DNA of 64,000 bases. Origin: Streptomyces aurantiacus. Its GTDB lineage: Bacteria; Actinomycetota; Actinomycetes; Streptomycetales; Streptomycetaceae. The stretch spans positions 744,001 to 808,000 of the forward strand of contig NZ_CP114283.1 of assembly GCF_027107535.1 (NCBI RefSeq), written 5' to 3'. Shown piece by piece: positions 37,689 through 47,927 of the stretch. Each line of letters starts with the position of its first letter. The stretch's first letter is position 1. The position numbers were made by a program, and so were the translations under genes. A model generated the notes under the pieces. That model was not told where the DNA came from and made no database searches. It saw only the letters and a program-made list of their open reading frames with translations.

Positions 37689-37725
37689 CGAAGGGCGGTC
37701 ACCCCGGTGGGGTGGCCGCCCTTCG
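37689..37725 (+). terminator. Terminator of rpoBC
   Basis: CGAAGGGCGG (37689-37698) pairs with CCGCCCTTCG (37716-37725), continued inward by CACCCC/GGGGTG around a GGT loop. It starts 18 bases after the rpoC stop. Confidence 0.92.
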
Positions 37726-37859
37726 GCGTGCCGGCCGGCGTCGGGGGTGTCCTCGGGCGGTCCGGGGGAAATCGTCGTATCGATGCGGCGCAGGCCCTGT
37801 GCCGGAAATGCCGTGGTGGCGCATGATGGAGACCCAGCCAGTCCGGGGGAGGTGCTCCC

Positions 37860-38399
37860 GTGTCGTATCCGTCGCCGTGGCAGCCGGGGCAGGGGTGGAA
37901 CAGTCCGCGTCCCCGGCAGGAGCAGGCCGGGCACTCGATGCTTGCCTCGAACGCCGACCGGGAGCGTGCCGTGGACGTGCTCAGAGCGGGCTTCGGCGAG
38001 GGGCGGATGCAGAAGCCCGAGTTCGAGAAGCGGGTGGCGCGGGCGTACGAGGCCCGTACGGTGGGCGAGCTGGCCCTTCTGGTGGCCGATCTGCCTCAGG
38101 GGCCCGTACCGATGCCGGCGGTCTCCGGGCCCGTACCACGGACGTTCCTGCCCGCTGCGGGGCCGAGGACCAACGAGAAGGCCGTGGGGTCGGCGATCTG
38201 CGGTGTCCTCTGCCTGGTGACGGTCGGGCTCACCGGGATTCCCGCGGTGATCCTGGGCCACACCGCCCGCTCCGAGATCCGGCGGACGGGCGAGGGCGGC
38301 GACGGTCTCGCGCTCACCGGGCTGGTCTTCGGATGGGTGTCCACCGTGGGCTGGGCGCTGGTGCTGACCCTGCTGCTCGCCGCGCTCCTGGCGCTCTGA
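37860..38399 (+). CDS. DUF1707/DUF4190 membrane protein
   Basis: The 179-residue protein has a Pro/Gln-rich start. A DUF1707 domain follows (ASNADRERAVDVLRAGFGEG, then LQK-type helix MQKPEFEKRVARAYEARTVGEL, LVADLP), then a DUF4190 region with two membrane helices (VCLVTVGLTGIPAVILGHTA-like and VFGWVSTVGWALVLTLLLAA). Such proteins are common in Streptomyces, with the DUF1707 part cytosolic; the function is unknown. GGGGGAGG precedes the GTG. It lies between rpoC and rpsL, a typical location. Confidence 0.85.
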   Translation: MSYPSPWQPGQGWNSPRPRQEQAGHSMLASNADRERAVDVLRAGFGEGRMQKPEFEKRVARAYEARTVGELALLVADLPQGPVPMPAVSGPVPRTFLPAAGPRTNEKAVGSAICGVLCLVTVGLTGIPAVILGHTARSEIRRTGEGGDGLALTGLVFGWVSTVGWALVLTLLLAALLAL

Positions 38400-38466
38400 G
38401 GAAGATCACAGAAGGGGCGGGGGCTTGGCATGGTCTGCTCAAGGTAGTGAGCGCTGCCCATTTGTT

Positions 38467-38495
38467 TTGACCGCAGCGTATGAGGTAGGTACGCT
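38467..38495 (+). promoter_or_regulatory. Promoter of the str operon (rpsL)
   Basis: TTGACC (38467-38472) and TACGCT (38490-38495) are separated by 17 bp. The leader to the rpsL start is about 190 nt and includes the 25-bp block shared with the rpsJ leader. Confidence 0.75.
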
Positions 38496-38615
38496 CAGAC
38501 CTTGTGCCTGGGGTGTGCCCTGGCTCCCGTGCGTGCCTTCAACCGCACTAAGGGAGTCGTCACCGGCCACCGCAATCTGCGCCCCTCCCGCCTTGCGGCG
38601 GGAATCTGCAGTGTT

Positions 38616-38640
38616 CGACACACCCGACCGCGTGGGTCGG
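38616..38640 (+). repeat. 25-bp block shared with the rpsJ leader (copy 1)
   Basis: The 25 bases starting CGACACACCCGACC and ending GGGTCGG are identical to 50736-50760. They contain a CCGACC-GCGTG-GGTCGG hairpin. The copy lies 50 bases before the rpsL start codon. Confidence 0.9.
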
Positions 38641-38690
38641 CGGTGTTCCAGGTTAGCTTCACCATTCGGCACACAGAAACCGGAGAAGTA

Positions 38691-39062
38691 GTGCCTACGA
38701 TCCAGCAGCTGGTCCGGAAGGGCCGGCAGGACAAGGTCGAGAAGAACAAGACGCCCGCGCTCGAGGGTTCGCCCCAGCGTCGTGGCGTCTGCACGCGTGT
38801 GTTCACGACCACCCCGAAGAAGCCGAACTCGGCCCTGCGTAAGGTCGCGCGTGTGCGTTTGACCAGTGGGATCGAAGTCACCGCTTACATCCCGGGTGAG
38901 GGACACAACCTGCAGGAGCACTCGATCGTGCTCGTGCGTGGCGGCCGTGTGAAGGACCTGCCGGGTGTTCGATACAAGATCATCCGAGGTTCCCTGGACA
39001 CCCAGGGTGTCAAGAACCGCAAGCAGGCCCGCAGCCGCTACGGCGCCAAGAAGGAGAAGTAG
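38691..39062 (+). CDS. rpsL: 30S ribosomal protein S12 (uS12)
   Basis: The 123-residue protein starts [39 protein letters not shown] includes Lys43, the streptomycin-sensitivity position (wild type), and [15 protein letters not shown] follows. S12 monitors codon-anticodon pairing at the decoding site. GTG 38691 follows GGAGAAGTA. rpsG begins 2 bases after the stop. Confidence 0.98.
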   Translation: MPTIQQLVRKGRQDKVEKNKTPALEGSPQRRGVCTRVFTTTPKKPNSALRKVARVRLTSGIEVTAYIPGEGHNLQEHSIVLVRGGRVKDLPGVRYKIIRGSLDTQGVKNRKQARSRYGAKKEK

Positions 39063-39064
39063 AA

Positions 39065-39535
39065 ATGCCTCGTAAGGGCCCCGCCCCGAAGCGCCCGGTC
39101 ATCATCGACCCGGTCTACGGTTCCCCTCTGGTGACCTCCCTCATCAACAAGGTGCTGCTCAACGGCAAGCGCTCCACCGCCGAGCGCATCGTGTACGGCG
39201 CCATGGAGGGCCTGCGCGAGAAGACCGGCAACGACCCGGTCATCACGCTCAAGCGCGCTCTGGAGAACATCAAGCCGACCCTTGAGGTCAAGTCCCGCCG
39301 AGTCGGCGGTGCGACGTACCAGGTCCCGATCGAGGTCAAGCCCGGTCGTGCCAGCACGCTCGCGCTGCGCTGGCTGGTCGGTTACTCCCGCGCCCGTCGC
39401 GAGAAGACCATGACCGAGCGTCTGCTCAACGAACTTCTCGACGCCTCCAACGGCCTTGGTGCCGCTGTGAAGAAGCGCGAGGACACCCACAAGATGGCCG
39501 AGTCCAACAAGGCCTTCGCGCACTACCGCTGGTAG
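39065..39535 (+). CDS. rpsG: 30S ribosomal protein S7 (uS7)
   Basis: The 156-residue protein begins [20 protein letters not shown] and contains [20 protein letters not shown] and [13 protein letters not shown], the S7 signature. It nucleates the 30S head and binds the E-site region. It is nearly contiguous with rpsL (2-bp gap). Confidence 0.98.
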   Translation: MPRKGPAPKRPVIIDPVYGSPLVTSLINKVLLNGKRSTAERIVYGAMEGLREKTGNDPVITLKRALENIKPTLEVKSRRVGGATYQVPIEVKPGRASTLALRWLVGYSRARREKTMTERLLNELLDASNGLGAAVKKREDTHKMAESNKAFAHYRW

Positions 39536-39574
39536 TCGCAACCCACATCGAGACCGAGAGAAGACCGAAGCCTT

Positions 39575-41704
39575 ATGGCTACCACTTCACTTGACCTGGC
39601 CAAGGTCCGCAACATCGGGATCATGGCCCACATCGACGCGGGCAAGACGACCACCACCGAGCGGATCCTCTTCTACACCGGCGTCAGCTACAAGATCGGT
39701 GAGGTCCACGACGGCGCTGCCACCATGGACTGGATGGAGCAGGAGCAGGAGCGTGGCATCACGATCACCTCTGCTGCGACCACCTGTCACTGGCCGCTCG
39801 AGGACAACGACTACACGATCAACATCATCGACACCCCCGGGCACGTCGACTTCACGGTCGAGGTGGAGCGTTCGCTCCGCGTCCTCGACGGTGCCGTCAC
39901 GGTGTTCGACGGCGTCGCCGGTGTCGAGCCGCAGTCCGAGACCGTGTGGCGTCAGGCCGACCGCTACGGCGTGCCGCGCATCTGCTTCGTGAACAAGCTC
40001 GACCGGACCGGCGCGGAGTTCCACCGCTGCGTCGACATGATCAAGGACCGCCTTGGTGCGCAGCCCCTGGTCATGCAGCTTCCGATCGGTGCCGAGATGG
40101 ACTTCAAGGGCGTTGTGGACCTGGTCCGCATGAAGGCGCTCGTGTGGTCCGCCGAGGCGGCGAAGGGCGAGATGTACGACGTCGTCGACATCCCGGCCAC
40201 GCACACCGAGGCGGCCGAGGAGTACCGCGGTCTGCTGATCGAGGCCGTGGCGGAGAACGACGAAGAGATCATGGAGCTGTACCTGGAGGGCCAGGAGCCC
40301 ACCGAGGAGCAGCTGTACGCCGCGATCCGTCGCATCACCATCGCGTCCGGCAAGTCCAACGACACCACGGTCACCCCGGTGTTCTGTGGCACCGCGTTCA
40401 AGAACAAGGGCGTCCAGCCCCTGCTCGACGCGGTCGTGCGCTACCTGCCGACCCCCCTCGACGTGGAGGCCATCGAAGGCCACGACGTCAAGGACCCCGA
40501 GGTCGTCATCAAGCGCAAGCCGTCCGTGGACGAGCCGCTGTCCGCCCTCGCGTTCAAGATCATGAGCGACCCGCACCTGGGCAAGCTCACCTTCGTCCGG
40601 GTCTACTCGGGCCGCCTGGAGTCCGGCACCGCCGTGCTGAACTCCGTCAAGGGCAAGAAGGAGCGCATCGGCAAGATCTACCGTATGCACGCGAACAAGC
40701 GTGAGGAGATCGAGTCGGTGGGCGCCGGCGACATCGTCGCCGTGATGGGCCTGAAGCAGACCACCACCGGTGAGACGCTCTCGGACGACAAGAACCCGGT
40801 CATCCTGGAGTCCATGGACTTCCCGGCGCCGGTCATCCAGGTCGCCATCGAGCCCAAGTCCAAGGGTGACCAGGAGAAGCTGGGTGTAGCCATCCAGCGT
40901 CTCGCGGAGGAGGACCCCTCCTTCCAGGTTCACTCGGACGAGGAGACCGGCCAGACCATCATCGGCGGTATGGGCGAGCTGCACCTCGAGGTGCTGGTCG
41001 ACCGTATGCGCCGTGAGTTCAAGGTCGAGGCCAACGTCGGTAAGCCGCAGGTCGCCTACCGTGAGACGATCCGCAAGGCCGTCGAGCGCGTGGACTACAC
41101 CCACAAGAAGCAGACCGGTGGTACCGGTCAGTTCGCCAAGGTGCAGATCGCGATCGAGCCCATCACCGAGACCGACGGTCCGGCGTACGAGTTCGTGAAC
41201 AAGGTGACCGGTGGCCGTATCCCGCGGGAGTACATCCCGTCGGTGGACGCCGGTGCGCAGGAGGCCATGCAGTTCGGCATCCTCGCCGGGTACGAGATGA
41301 CGGGTGTCCGCATCACGCTTCTCGACGGTGCCTACCACGAGGTCGACTCCTCCGAGCTCGCCTTCAAGATCGCCGGTTCGCAGGCGTTCAAGGAGGCCGC
41401 GCGCAAGGCCAGCCCCGTGCTGCTCGAGCCGATGATGGCCGTCGAGGTCACCACGCCCGAGGACTACATGGGTGAGGTCATCGGCGACATCAACTCCCGC
41501 CGTGGCCAGATCCAGGCCATGGAGGAGCGTGCCGGTGCACGCGTCGTGAAGGGCCTCGTGCCCCTCTCGGAGATGTTCGGCTACGTCGGCGACCTCCGCA
41601 GCAAGACCTCGGGTCGCGCAAGCTACTCGATGCAGTTCGACTCCTACGCCGAGGTTCCCCGGAACGTCGCCGAGGAGATCATCGCGAAGGCCAAGGGCGA
41701 GTAA
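39575..41704 (+). CDS. fusA: Elongation factor G
   Basis: The 709-residue translocase GTPase has G1 AHIDAGKTT (18-26), the switch region [15 protein letters not shown]3 DTPGHVDF, G4 NKLDR and domain IV/V motifs ([14 protein letters not shown], then [17 protein letters not shown] [20 protein letters not shown]). It drives mRNA-tRNA translocation. GAGAGAAGA lies before the ATG, 39 bp after rpsG. Confidence 0.98.
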   Translation: MATTSLDLAKVRNIGIMAHIDAGKTTTTERILFYTGVSYKIGEVHDGAATMDWMEQEQERGITITSAATTCHWPLEDNDYTINIIDTPGHVDFTVEVERSLRVLDGAVTVFDGVAGVEPQSETVWRQADRYGVPRICFVNKLDRTGAEFHRCVDMIKDRLGAQPLVMQLPIGAEMDFKGVVDLVRMKALVWSAEAAKGEMYDVVDIPATHTEAAEEYRGLLIEAVAENDEEIMELYLEGQEPTEEQLYAAIRRITIASGKSNDTTVTPVFCGTAFKNKGVQPLLDAVVRYLPTPLDVEAIEGHDVKDPEVVIKRKPSVDEPLSALAFKIMSDPHLGKLTFVRVYSGRLESGTAVLNSVKGKKERIGKIYRMHANKREEIESVGAGDIVAVMGLKQTTTGETLSDDKNPVILESMDFPAPVIQVAIEPKSKGDQEKLGVAIQRLAEEDPSFQVHSDEETGQTIIGGMGELHLEVLVDRMRREFKVEANVGKPQVAYRETIRKAVERVDYTHKKQTGGTGQFAKVQIAIEPITETDGPAYEFVNKVTGGRIPREYIPSVDAGAQEAMQFGILAGYEMTGVRITLLDGAYHEVDSSELAFKIAGSQAFKEAARKASPVLLEPMMAVEVTTPEDYMGEVIGDINSRRGQIQAMEERAGARVVKGLVPLSEMFGYVGDLRSKTSGRASYSMQFDSYAEVPRNVAEEIIAKAKGE

Positions 41705-41868
41705 CACACACCGTTTGCACGCTTTAGGCTTGACACCGACCGCAGGGCCCCGAACCGGGGGGACGAGGGATCGTCCCGCCCGGGGAGGGTCCGGCGGGCG
41801 GCATCCCAGCAAAGATCACCTGGCGCCGATGAGTAAGGCGTACCAGAACCACTCCGCAGGAGGATTCA

Positions 41869-43062
<1,194 letters not shown>

Positions 43063-43120
43063 GTCTCACCTACCTGTTGGGCTTGACGCCTGGTAGCTCC
43101 AGCATCAGCTGAGCTCCTTG

Positions 43121-43156
43121 AAGGGGCCCGTACGACTTCGGTCGTGCGGGCCCCTT
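43121..43156 (+). terminator. Terminator of the str operon (after tuf)
   Basis: A 16-bp stem, AAGGGGCCCGTACGAC / GTCGTGCGGGCCCCTT, has one G-T pair and a TTCG tetraloop. It ends 33 bases before the tandem operators of the xylan operon. Confidence 0.94.
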
Positions 43157-43188
43157 TGCCGTGCCCGGGCGACGCCGGGAGTGCGCGT

Positions 43189-43215
43189 CGAAATGATTCG
43201 TTACGAAACTATTCG
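43189..43215. promoter_or_regulatory. Tandem candidate operators of the xylan operon
   Basis: CGAAATGATTCG (43189-43200) and CGAAACTATTCG (43204-43215) are 12-bp CGAA-N4-TTCG inverted repeats with a 15-bp period, about 95 bases before the GH115 start. They resemble the CGAAA..TTCG-type boxes bound by LacI-family or ROK xylan regulators (XlnR/BxlR) in Streptomyces. No regulator gene is adjacent. Confidence 0.65.
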
Positions 43216-43310
43216 ACGTCTACGACCCATTCCCCTCAGGGGTCACTCCCTCCACCATTTGTCATGCCGCTGAGCAAATTCGAGACGACGACACGTTCGA
43301 GGGGTGTGGC

Positions 43311-46300
43311 ATGTCTGGAGGCGTCAGCCGTAGGGCCGTTCTCGGGGCGGGGACCGGGCTGGTGGCGTTGCCCGCGGTGCCCGGTCTGTCCGGGGTCGCA
43401 CGGGCGCAGGACGCGCCGGGGGCTCCGACGGACCCGGGGGCGTACATCTCCTTCTCGCCGAAGCCGGGCGCGTTCCCGCTGGTGGGTGCGCCGGTCGTGG
43501 TCAGTGGCGACGACCATCCCGGAGTCGTACGGGTCGCGGGCGACCTTCGCGACGACATCGAGCGGGTCACGGGCGTACGGCCCGGTTCGTCGGTGGCGCG
43601 GGAGGTCGTCCTGGTGGGGACGGTCGGGCGCAGTCCGCTGATCGACGGGCTGGTCGCGGCCGGGAAGCTGGACGTCCGCGGGATCCGCGGCAAGTGGGAG
43701 ACCTCGCTGCAGACCGTGGTCGAGCGGCCGATGCCGGGGGTGGAACGGGCGTTCGTGGTGGCCGGCAGCGATCCGCGCGGCACGATCTTCGGGGCGTACG
43801 ACGTCTCGTACGGGATCGGGGTCTCGCCCTGGTACTGGTGGGACGACGTGCGTCCGGTGCGCCGCAGTGCGGTGTACGTGCTGCCGGGGCGCTTCAGCCA
43901 GGGCACGCCCGCGGTGAAGTACCGGGGAATCTTCATCAACGACGAGAATCCGGCGCTGGGGACGTGGGCGCCCGCCTTCTTCGGGCCGGGCAAGGCGCCC
44001 GGGCATGCCGGCGGCTTCACCGCGGACTTCTACGCGAAGGTCTTCGAGGTACTGCTGCGGCTGAAGGCGAACTACCTGTGGCCGGCGGTGTGGGGGAGAG
44101 CGTTCGCGGAGGACGATCCCGAGAACCACGCACGGGCGAAGGCGTACGGGATTGTCATGGGCACGTCTCATGAGGCGCCGATGATGCGGGGCATCGAGGA
44201 GTGGAACCGGCACGCGGTGCCCGCGGTGCGGGACAGCGAGGGGAACATCGTGACGCCGGGGCGGGACCCGTACGGCGGCACGGGGGAGTGGTCGTTCCGG
44301 CGGAACGCGGAGGCCGTCAAGGCGTACTGGCGCGACGGCATCGAGCGCATGACCGACCAGGACTTCGAAGGCGTCGTCACGCTCGGGATGCGCGGGAACG
44401 GTGACACGAGCCTGCCGGACGGCGACGCCATCGAACTGATGCAGGAGATCATCGCGACGCAGAGATCGATCATCGAGGACGTCACCGGCCGCCCGGCCTC
44501 CGAGACCCCGCAGGTGTGGACGCTCTACAAGGAGGTCCAGCGCTACTGGGACCGCGGCCTGCGCGCGCCGGACGACGTGACGGTCGTGCTCACCGACGAC
44601 AACTGGGGGAACATCCGCAAGCATCCGGATCCGGCGGAGGCCACGCGGGCCGGAGGCTACGGGCTCTACTACCACTTCGACTACGTCGGAGTCGGCCGCA
44701 ACTACAAGTGGGTGGACACCACGTCGCTGCCGAACCTGTGGGACCAGCTCCACCAGGCGGTCGAGTACGGGAACCGCGAACTGTGGGTCACGAACGTCGG
44801 CGACCTCAAGGGCAACGAACTGCCGACGGAGTTCTTCCTCGACCACGCCTGGAACCCGGGACGCTGGCCGCTGGAGAGCATCGGGGAGTGGGAGTGGCGA
44901 TACGCGCGGCAGAACTTCGGTGCGGCGCAGGCGGAGGCGATCGCCGAGGTGCTGGCGAGATACGCGCAGCTCCAGTCGCGCCGCAAGCCCGAACTGCTGA
45001 ACCGCAGGATCACCCTGGTGGACGGGAAGGTCGTGTACGACGACCGGGAGACGCCCTTCTACTTCGGCCATCGTGAACTGGAGCGGGTCACGCAGGAGTG
45101 GCGGCGGCTGGGGAAGGACGCGGAGCGGATCGGCCGAAGACTTCCCGCCGGGGACCAGGACGCCTGGTTCGAGCTGGTCGGGTACGAGGTGGAGGCGACG
45201 GCCAACCTCTACGGGCTGCGGGAGGCTGAGTTCACCAACCTGCTGTACGCCGGGCAGGGGCGGGCCGCGACCAACGACCTGGCGGCCGAGGCGGAGGCCG
45301 GGCTGGCCCGTGATTTCGCGCTCGCCGAGCACTTCAACTCCCGGGTGACGGGCGGCAAGTGGCGGGGTTTCCAGACGCAGCCGCACATCGGGTACGGGGA
45401 CGTGGAACGGTACGGACCGAATGCGCCCTGGCAGCAGCCCGAGCGGAACCACGTGGCACTGCCCGACGAGATCTTCCCGGCGGTGAAGCGGATCGACGTG
45501 CCGGCGAGGGCCTCGATGGGTGTGGCGGTGGACGGGGCGGAGTCGGGGGAGTGGTGGCCGGGCGGGTCGCCGGGCGCGCCCGTACTGCCCGTCTTCAGCC
45601 AGTACCAGACCCGGCCCGACCAGTACATCGAGGTCTTCAACCGTGGCCTGGAGGCCTTCGACTACCGGATCACCTCCCACGTGCCGTGGCTCGTGGTCGA
45701 CCGCCCGCGGGGCCGGGTCGACAAGCAGGTGCGGGCTGTGCTGACCGTCGACTGGGCGAAGGCTCCGCGAGGGCGGGCCGAGGCGTCGGTGACCGTGGAG
45801 GGGGCCGGTGCCACGGTCACGGTCGCGGTGATCGCCGAGCGGCCCCCGGCGAGCGGGCTGCGGGGGTTCGTGGAGGCGGGCGGATACGTCGCCCTCGACG
45901 CCGAGCACTTCACGCGCTCGGTGGGCACGTGGCGCCGTATCGACGGGATCGGCCGCACGGGCGCGGGCGTGACGCCGTGGCCGGTGACCGCTCCGCGGCG
46001 CACGCCGGGCGGCTCGTCCCCGCGGCTGGAGTACGAGGTGAGCCTGCTGTCCGCGGGGCCGGTCACGGTGTGGGCCTACCTGTCACCGCGCAACCCTGCC
46101 CTGCCGACGGGCGGACTGAAGTACGGGATCTCCTTCGACGGGGACGCGCCGCAGACCGTCGACATCCACGCGGCCACCGGAGCCGACGACGGCCTGATGG
46201 ACATCGAGTGGGCCCGCAACACCTCGGACAACGTCAACCGCACCGCGACGCGGCACACGATCGGGGCGGCCGGGGTGCACCGGCTGAAGTTCTGGATGGT

Positions 46301-46394
46301 CGACCCGACCGTGGTGCTGCAACGCCTGGTGATCGACACGGGCGGGCTGGAGCCGACGTATCTGGGACCGCCGGAGAGCTACCGCATCCGCTGA
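43311..46394 (+). CDS. GH115 xylan alpha-1,2-glucuronidase, secreted by Tat
   Basis: The 1027-residue secreted enzyme removes (4-O-methyl)glucuronic acid side chains from xylan. The N-terminus GVSRRAVLGAGTGLVALPAV is a twin-Arg signal, with cleavage near ARAQD. Domain A-like sequence (VVVSGDDHPGVVRVAGDLRD) is followed by the catalytic barrel with AFVVAGSDPRGTIFGAYDVS, SPWYWWDDV and KYRGIFINDENPALGTWA. LKANYLWPAVWGRAF, GTSHEAPMMRGIEEW and VTLGMRGNGDTSLPDG also lie in the barrel, all matching GH115. A C-terminal part carries the usual RPRGRVDKQ and beta domains. The length is typical. The GH10 xylanase gene follows 35 bp later in the same operon. Confidence 0.93.
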   Translation: MSGGVSRRAVLGAGTGLVALPAVPGLSGVARAQDAPGAPTDPGAYISFSPKPGAFPLVGAPVVVSGDDHPGVVRVAGDLRDDIERVTGVRPGSSVAREVVLVGTVGRSPLIDGLVAAGKLDVRGIRGKWETSLQTVVERPMPGVERAFVVAGSDPRGTIFGAYDVSYGIGVSPWYWWDDVRPVRRSAVYVLPGRFSQGTPAVKYRGIFINDENPALGTWAPAFFGPGKAPGHAGGFTADFYAKVFEVLLRLKANYLWPAVWGRAFAEDDPENHARAKAYGIVMGTSHEAPMMRGIEEWNRHAVPAVRDSEGNIVTPGRDPYGGTGEWSFRRNAEAVKAYWRDGIERMTDQDFEGVVTLGMRGNGDTSLPDGDAIELMQEIIATQRSIIEDVTGRPASETPQVWTLYKEVQRYWDRGLRAPDDVTVVLTDDNWGNIRKHPDPAEATRAGGYGLYYHFDYVGVGRNYKWVDTTSLPNLWDQLHQAVEYGNRELWVTNVGDLKGNELPTEFFLDHAWNPGRWPLESIGEWEWRYARQNFGAAQAEAIAEVLARYAQLQSRRKPELLNRRITLVDGKVVYDDRETPFYFGHRELERVTQEWRRLGKDAERIGRRLPAGDQDAWFELVGYEVEATANLYGLREAEFTNLLYAGQGRAATNDLAAEAEAGLARDFALAEHFNSRVTGGKWRGFQTQPHIGYGDVERYGPNAPWQQPERNHVALPDEIFPAVKRIDVPARASMGVAVDGAESGEWWPGGSPGAPVLPVFSQYQTRPDQYIEVFNRGLEAFDYRITSHVPWLVVDRPRGRVDKQVRAVLTVDWAKAPRGRAEASVTVEGAGATVTVAVIAERPPASGLRGFVEAGGYVALDAEHFTRSVGTWRRIDGIGRTGAGVTPWPVTAPRRTPGGSSPRLEYEVSLLSAGPVTVWAYLSPRNPALPTGGLKYGISFDGDAPQTVDIHAATGADDGLMDIEWARNTSDNVNRTATRHTIGAAGVHRLKFWMVDPTVVLQRLVIDTGGLEPTYLGPPESYRIR

Positions 46395-46429
46395 GCCGTA
46401 CTCGTTCGTACTCCTTGGAGGGACCGCAC

Positions 46430-47512
46430 ATGAAGTACTTCCGCATGCCCCTGGTCGGGCTGCTGAGCGCGACACTGCTGGTGGCGGGTGTCGGGACGGC
46501 CACGGCCGACGACGCTCCGCAGGGTTCCGCCCGCTCGGGAACGGCTCCGCTGCGGGCGCTCGCCGACCGCGCCGGCCTGCGCATCGGCACGGCCGTGGAC
46601 ATGGCGGCGCTGGCCGACGACACGGCGTACCGACGGATGGTCGGCCGTGAGTTCGACTCCGTCACCGCCGAGAACGTCATGAAGTGGGAGGTCGTCGAGC
46701 CGGCGCGGGGTACGTACGACTGGTCGGGCGCCGATGAGCTCGTCCGCTTCGCGCGCGAGCGGGGCCAGGTGGTGCGCGGCCACACGCTGGTGTGGCACAG
46801 CCAGCTGCCGGGCTGGCTGACGACGGGGGTCGCGGACGGTTCGATCGGCGCGGCGGAGCTCCGGAGCATCCTCCGCAAGCACGTCACCACCGAGGTCAAG
46901 CGGTACAAGGGCAGGATCCAGCAGTGGGACGTGGTGAACGAGGTCTTCGAGGAGGACGGCTCGCTGCGCGACTCCATCTGGCTGCGGGAACTCGGCCCGT
47001 CCTACATCGCCGACGCCTTCCGCTGGGCGCACGCGGCGGACCCGAAGGCGAAGCTTTTCCTGAACGACTACAACGTGGAGGGCGTCAACGCGAAGTCGAC
47101 GGCCTACTACGACCTGGCGAAGCGGCTGCGGGCGGAGGGCGTGCCGGTGCAGGGCTTCGGCATCCAGGGGCACCTGGCGATCCAGTACGGCTTCCCGGGG
47201 GACGTGCCGGAGAACCTCGCGCGATTCGCACGCCTGGGCATGCAGACCGCCTTCACGGAGGTGGACGTGCGGATGATCCTGCCGGCGGACGCGGAGAAGC
47301 TCGCCACGCAGGCGGCGTACTTCCGAGGGCTGCTGGATGCCTGCCTGGGATCGCGGAGCTGCAGGTCCTTCACCGTGTGGGGCTTCACGGACAAGTACTC
47401 GTGGGTGCCGGGGGTGTTCGCGGGCCAGGGGGCGGCGACGCTCACGGGGGAGGACTACGGGCGGAAGCCGGCGTACGCGGCTGTGCGGGAGGGGCTGATG
47501 GAGGGGCGCTGA
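46430..47512 (+). CDS. GH10 endo-1,4-beta-xylanase, secreted
   Basis: The 360-residue enzyme cleaves the xylan backbone outside the cell. A Sec signal peptide (MKYFRMPLVGLLSATLLVAG, cleaved after about Ala26) precedes a single GH10 barrel. Diagnostic parts are SVTAENVMKWEVVEP, VRGHTLVWHSQLPGWL, WDVVNEVFEE with acid/base Glu171, FLNDYN, GIQGHL, and FTEVDVRM with nucleophile Glu277. A Cys pair (305/311) is likely a disulfide. No carbohydrate-binding module or linker is present. GGAGGGA precedes ATG 46430. It complements the GH115 enzyme, which debranches glucuronoxylan. Confidence 0.96.
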   Translation: MKYFRMPLVGLLSATLLVAGVGTATADDAPQGSARSGTAPLRALADRAGLRIGTAVDMAALADDTAYRRMVGREFDSVTAENVMKWEVVEPARGTYDWSGADELVRFARERGQVVRGHTLVWHSQLPGWLTTGVADGSIGAAELRSILRKHVTTEVKRYKGRIQQWDVVNEVFEEDGSLRDSIWLRELGPSYIADAFRWAHAADPKAKLFLNDYNVEGVNAKSTAYYDLAKRLRAEGVPVQGFGIQGHLAIQYGFPGDVPENLARFARLGMQTAFTEVDVRMILPADAEKLATQAAYFRGLLDACLGSRSCRSFTVWGFTDKYSWVPGVFAGQGAATLTGEDYGRKPAYAAVREGLMEGR

Positions 47513-47629
47513 CCTGGGGCTGTCAGCCGTTGCCCTGGGGACCGGATTTGGGCCTGTCCTTCACGCATTGCCTGGTAGTCAGTTCCTCCGCATCGCCTCC
47601 GACCTGGCGGGCTCCGTGGGCCGCGACTC

Positions 47630-47826
47630 TCCTGAAATGGCGCTCCCTCCGCAGGTGGCGGGTCGCCCACCTGCCGGGCGTCCTCCGCCCGACTTCGGAG
47701 GCGCCGGAGAGCGGGTGGGCCGAGTTTCGCGCGTACGACCACGAGTTGGAGCGGGCGCTCGCGCCGGCCATCCGAGATCCGCCCGGCCGGAGCGCCTGCT
47801 CTGTTCTGATCGGCTCGAAGCCCTGA
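47630..47826 (+). pseudogene. Possible coding remnant in the xylanase-toxin gap
   Basis: The 415-bp gap 47513-47927 has no intact gene. One frame, closing at 47826, reads RRWRVAHLPGVLRPTSEAPE, then SGWAEFRAYDHELERALAP, which looks like real protein sequence, but it has no suitable start and no RBS. An 8-bp inverted repeat GCAGGTGG/CCACCTGC (47651-47658, 47667-47674) lies inside it. It may be the tail of a lost gene, or chance. Confidence 0.3.
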
Positions 47827-47927
47827 TCAGTTCGAAGTCTCGGGGGTGACCGCTTGATCGCACCGGTGTTCCCGGTAAGTTCACGTGTGCACACGGATGT
47901 CTTTGGTACTGGCGTGACGGGGGTTGC

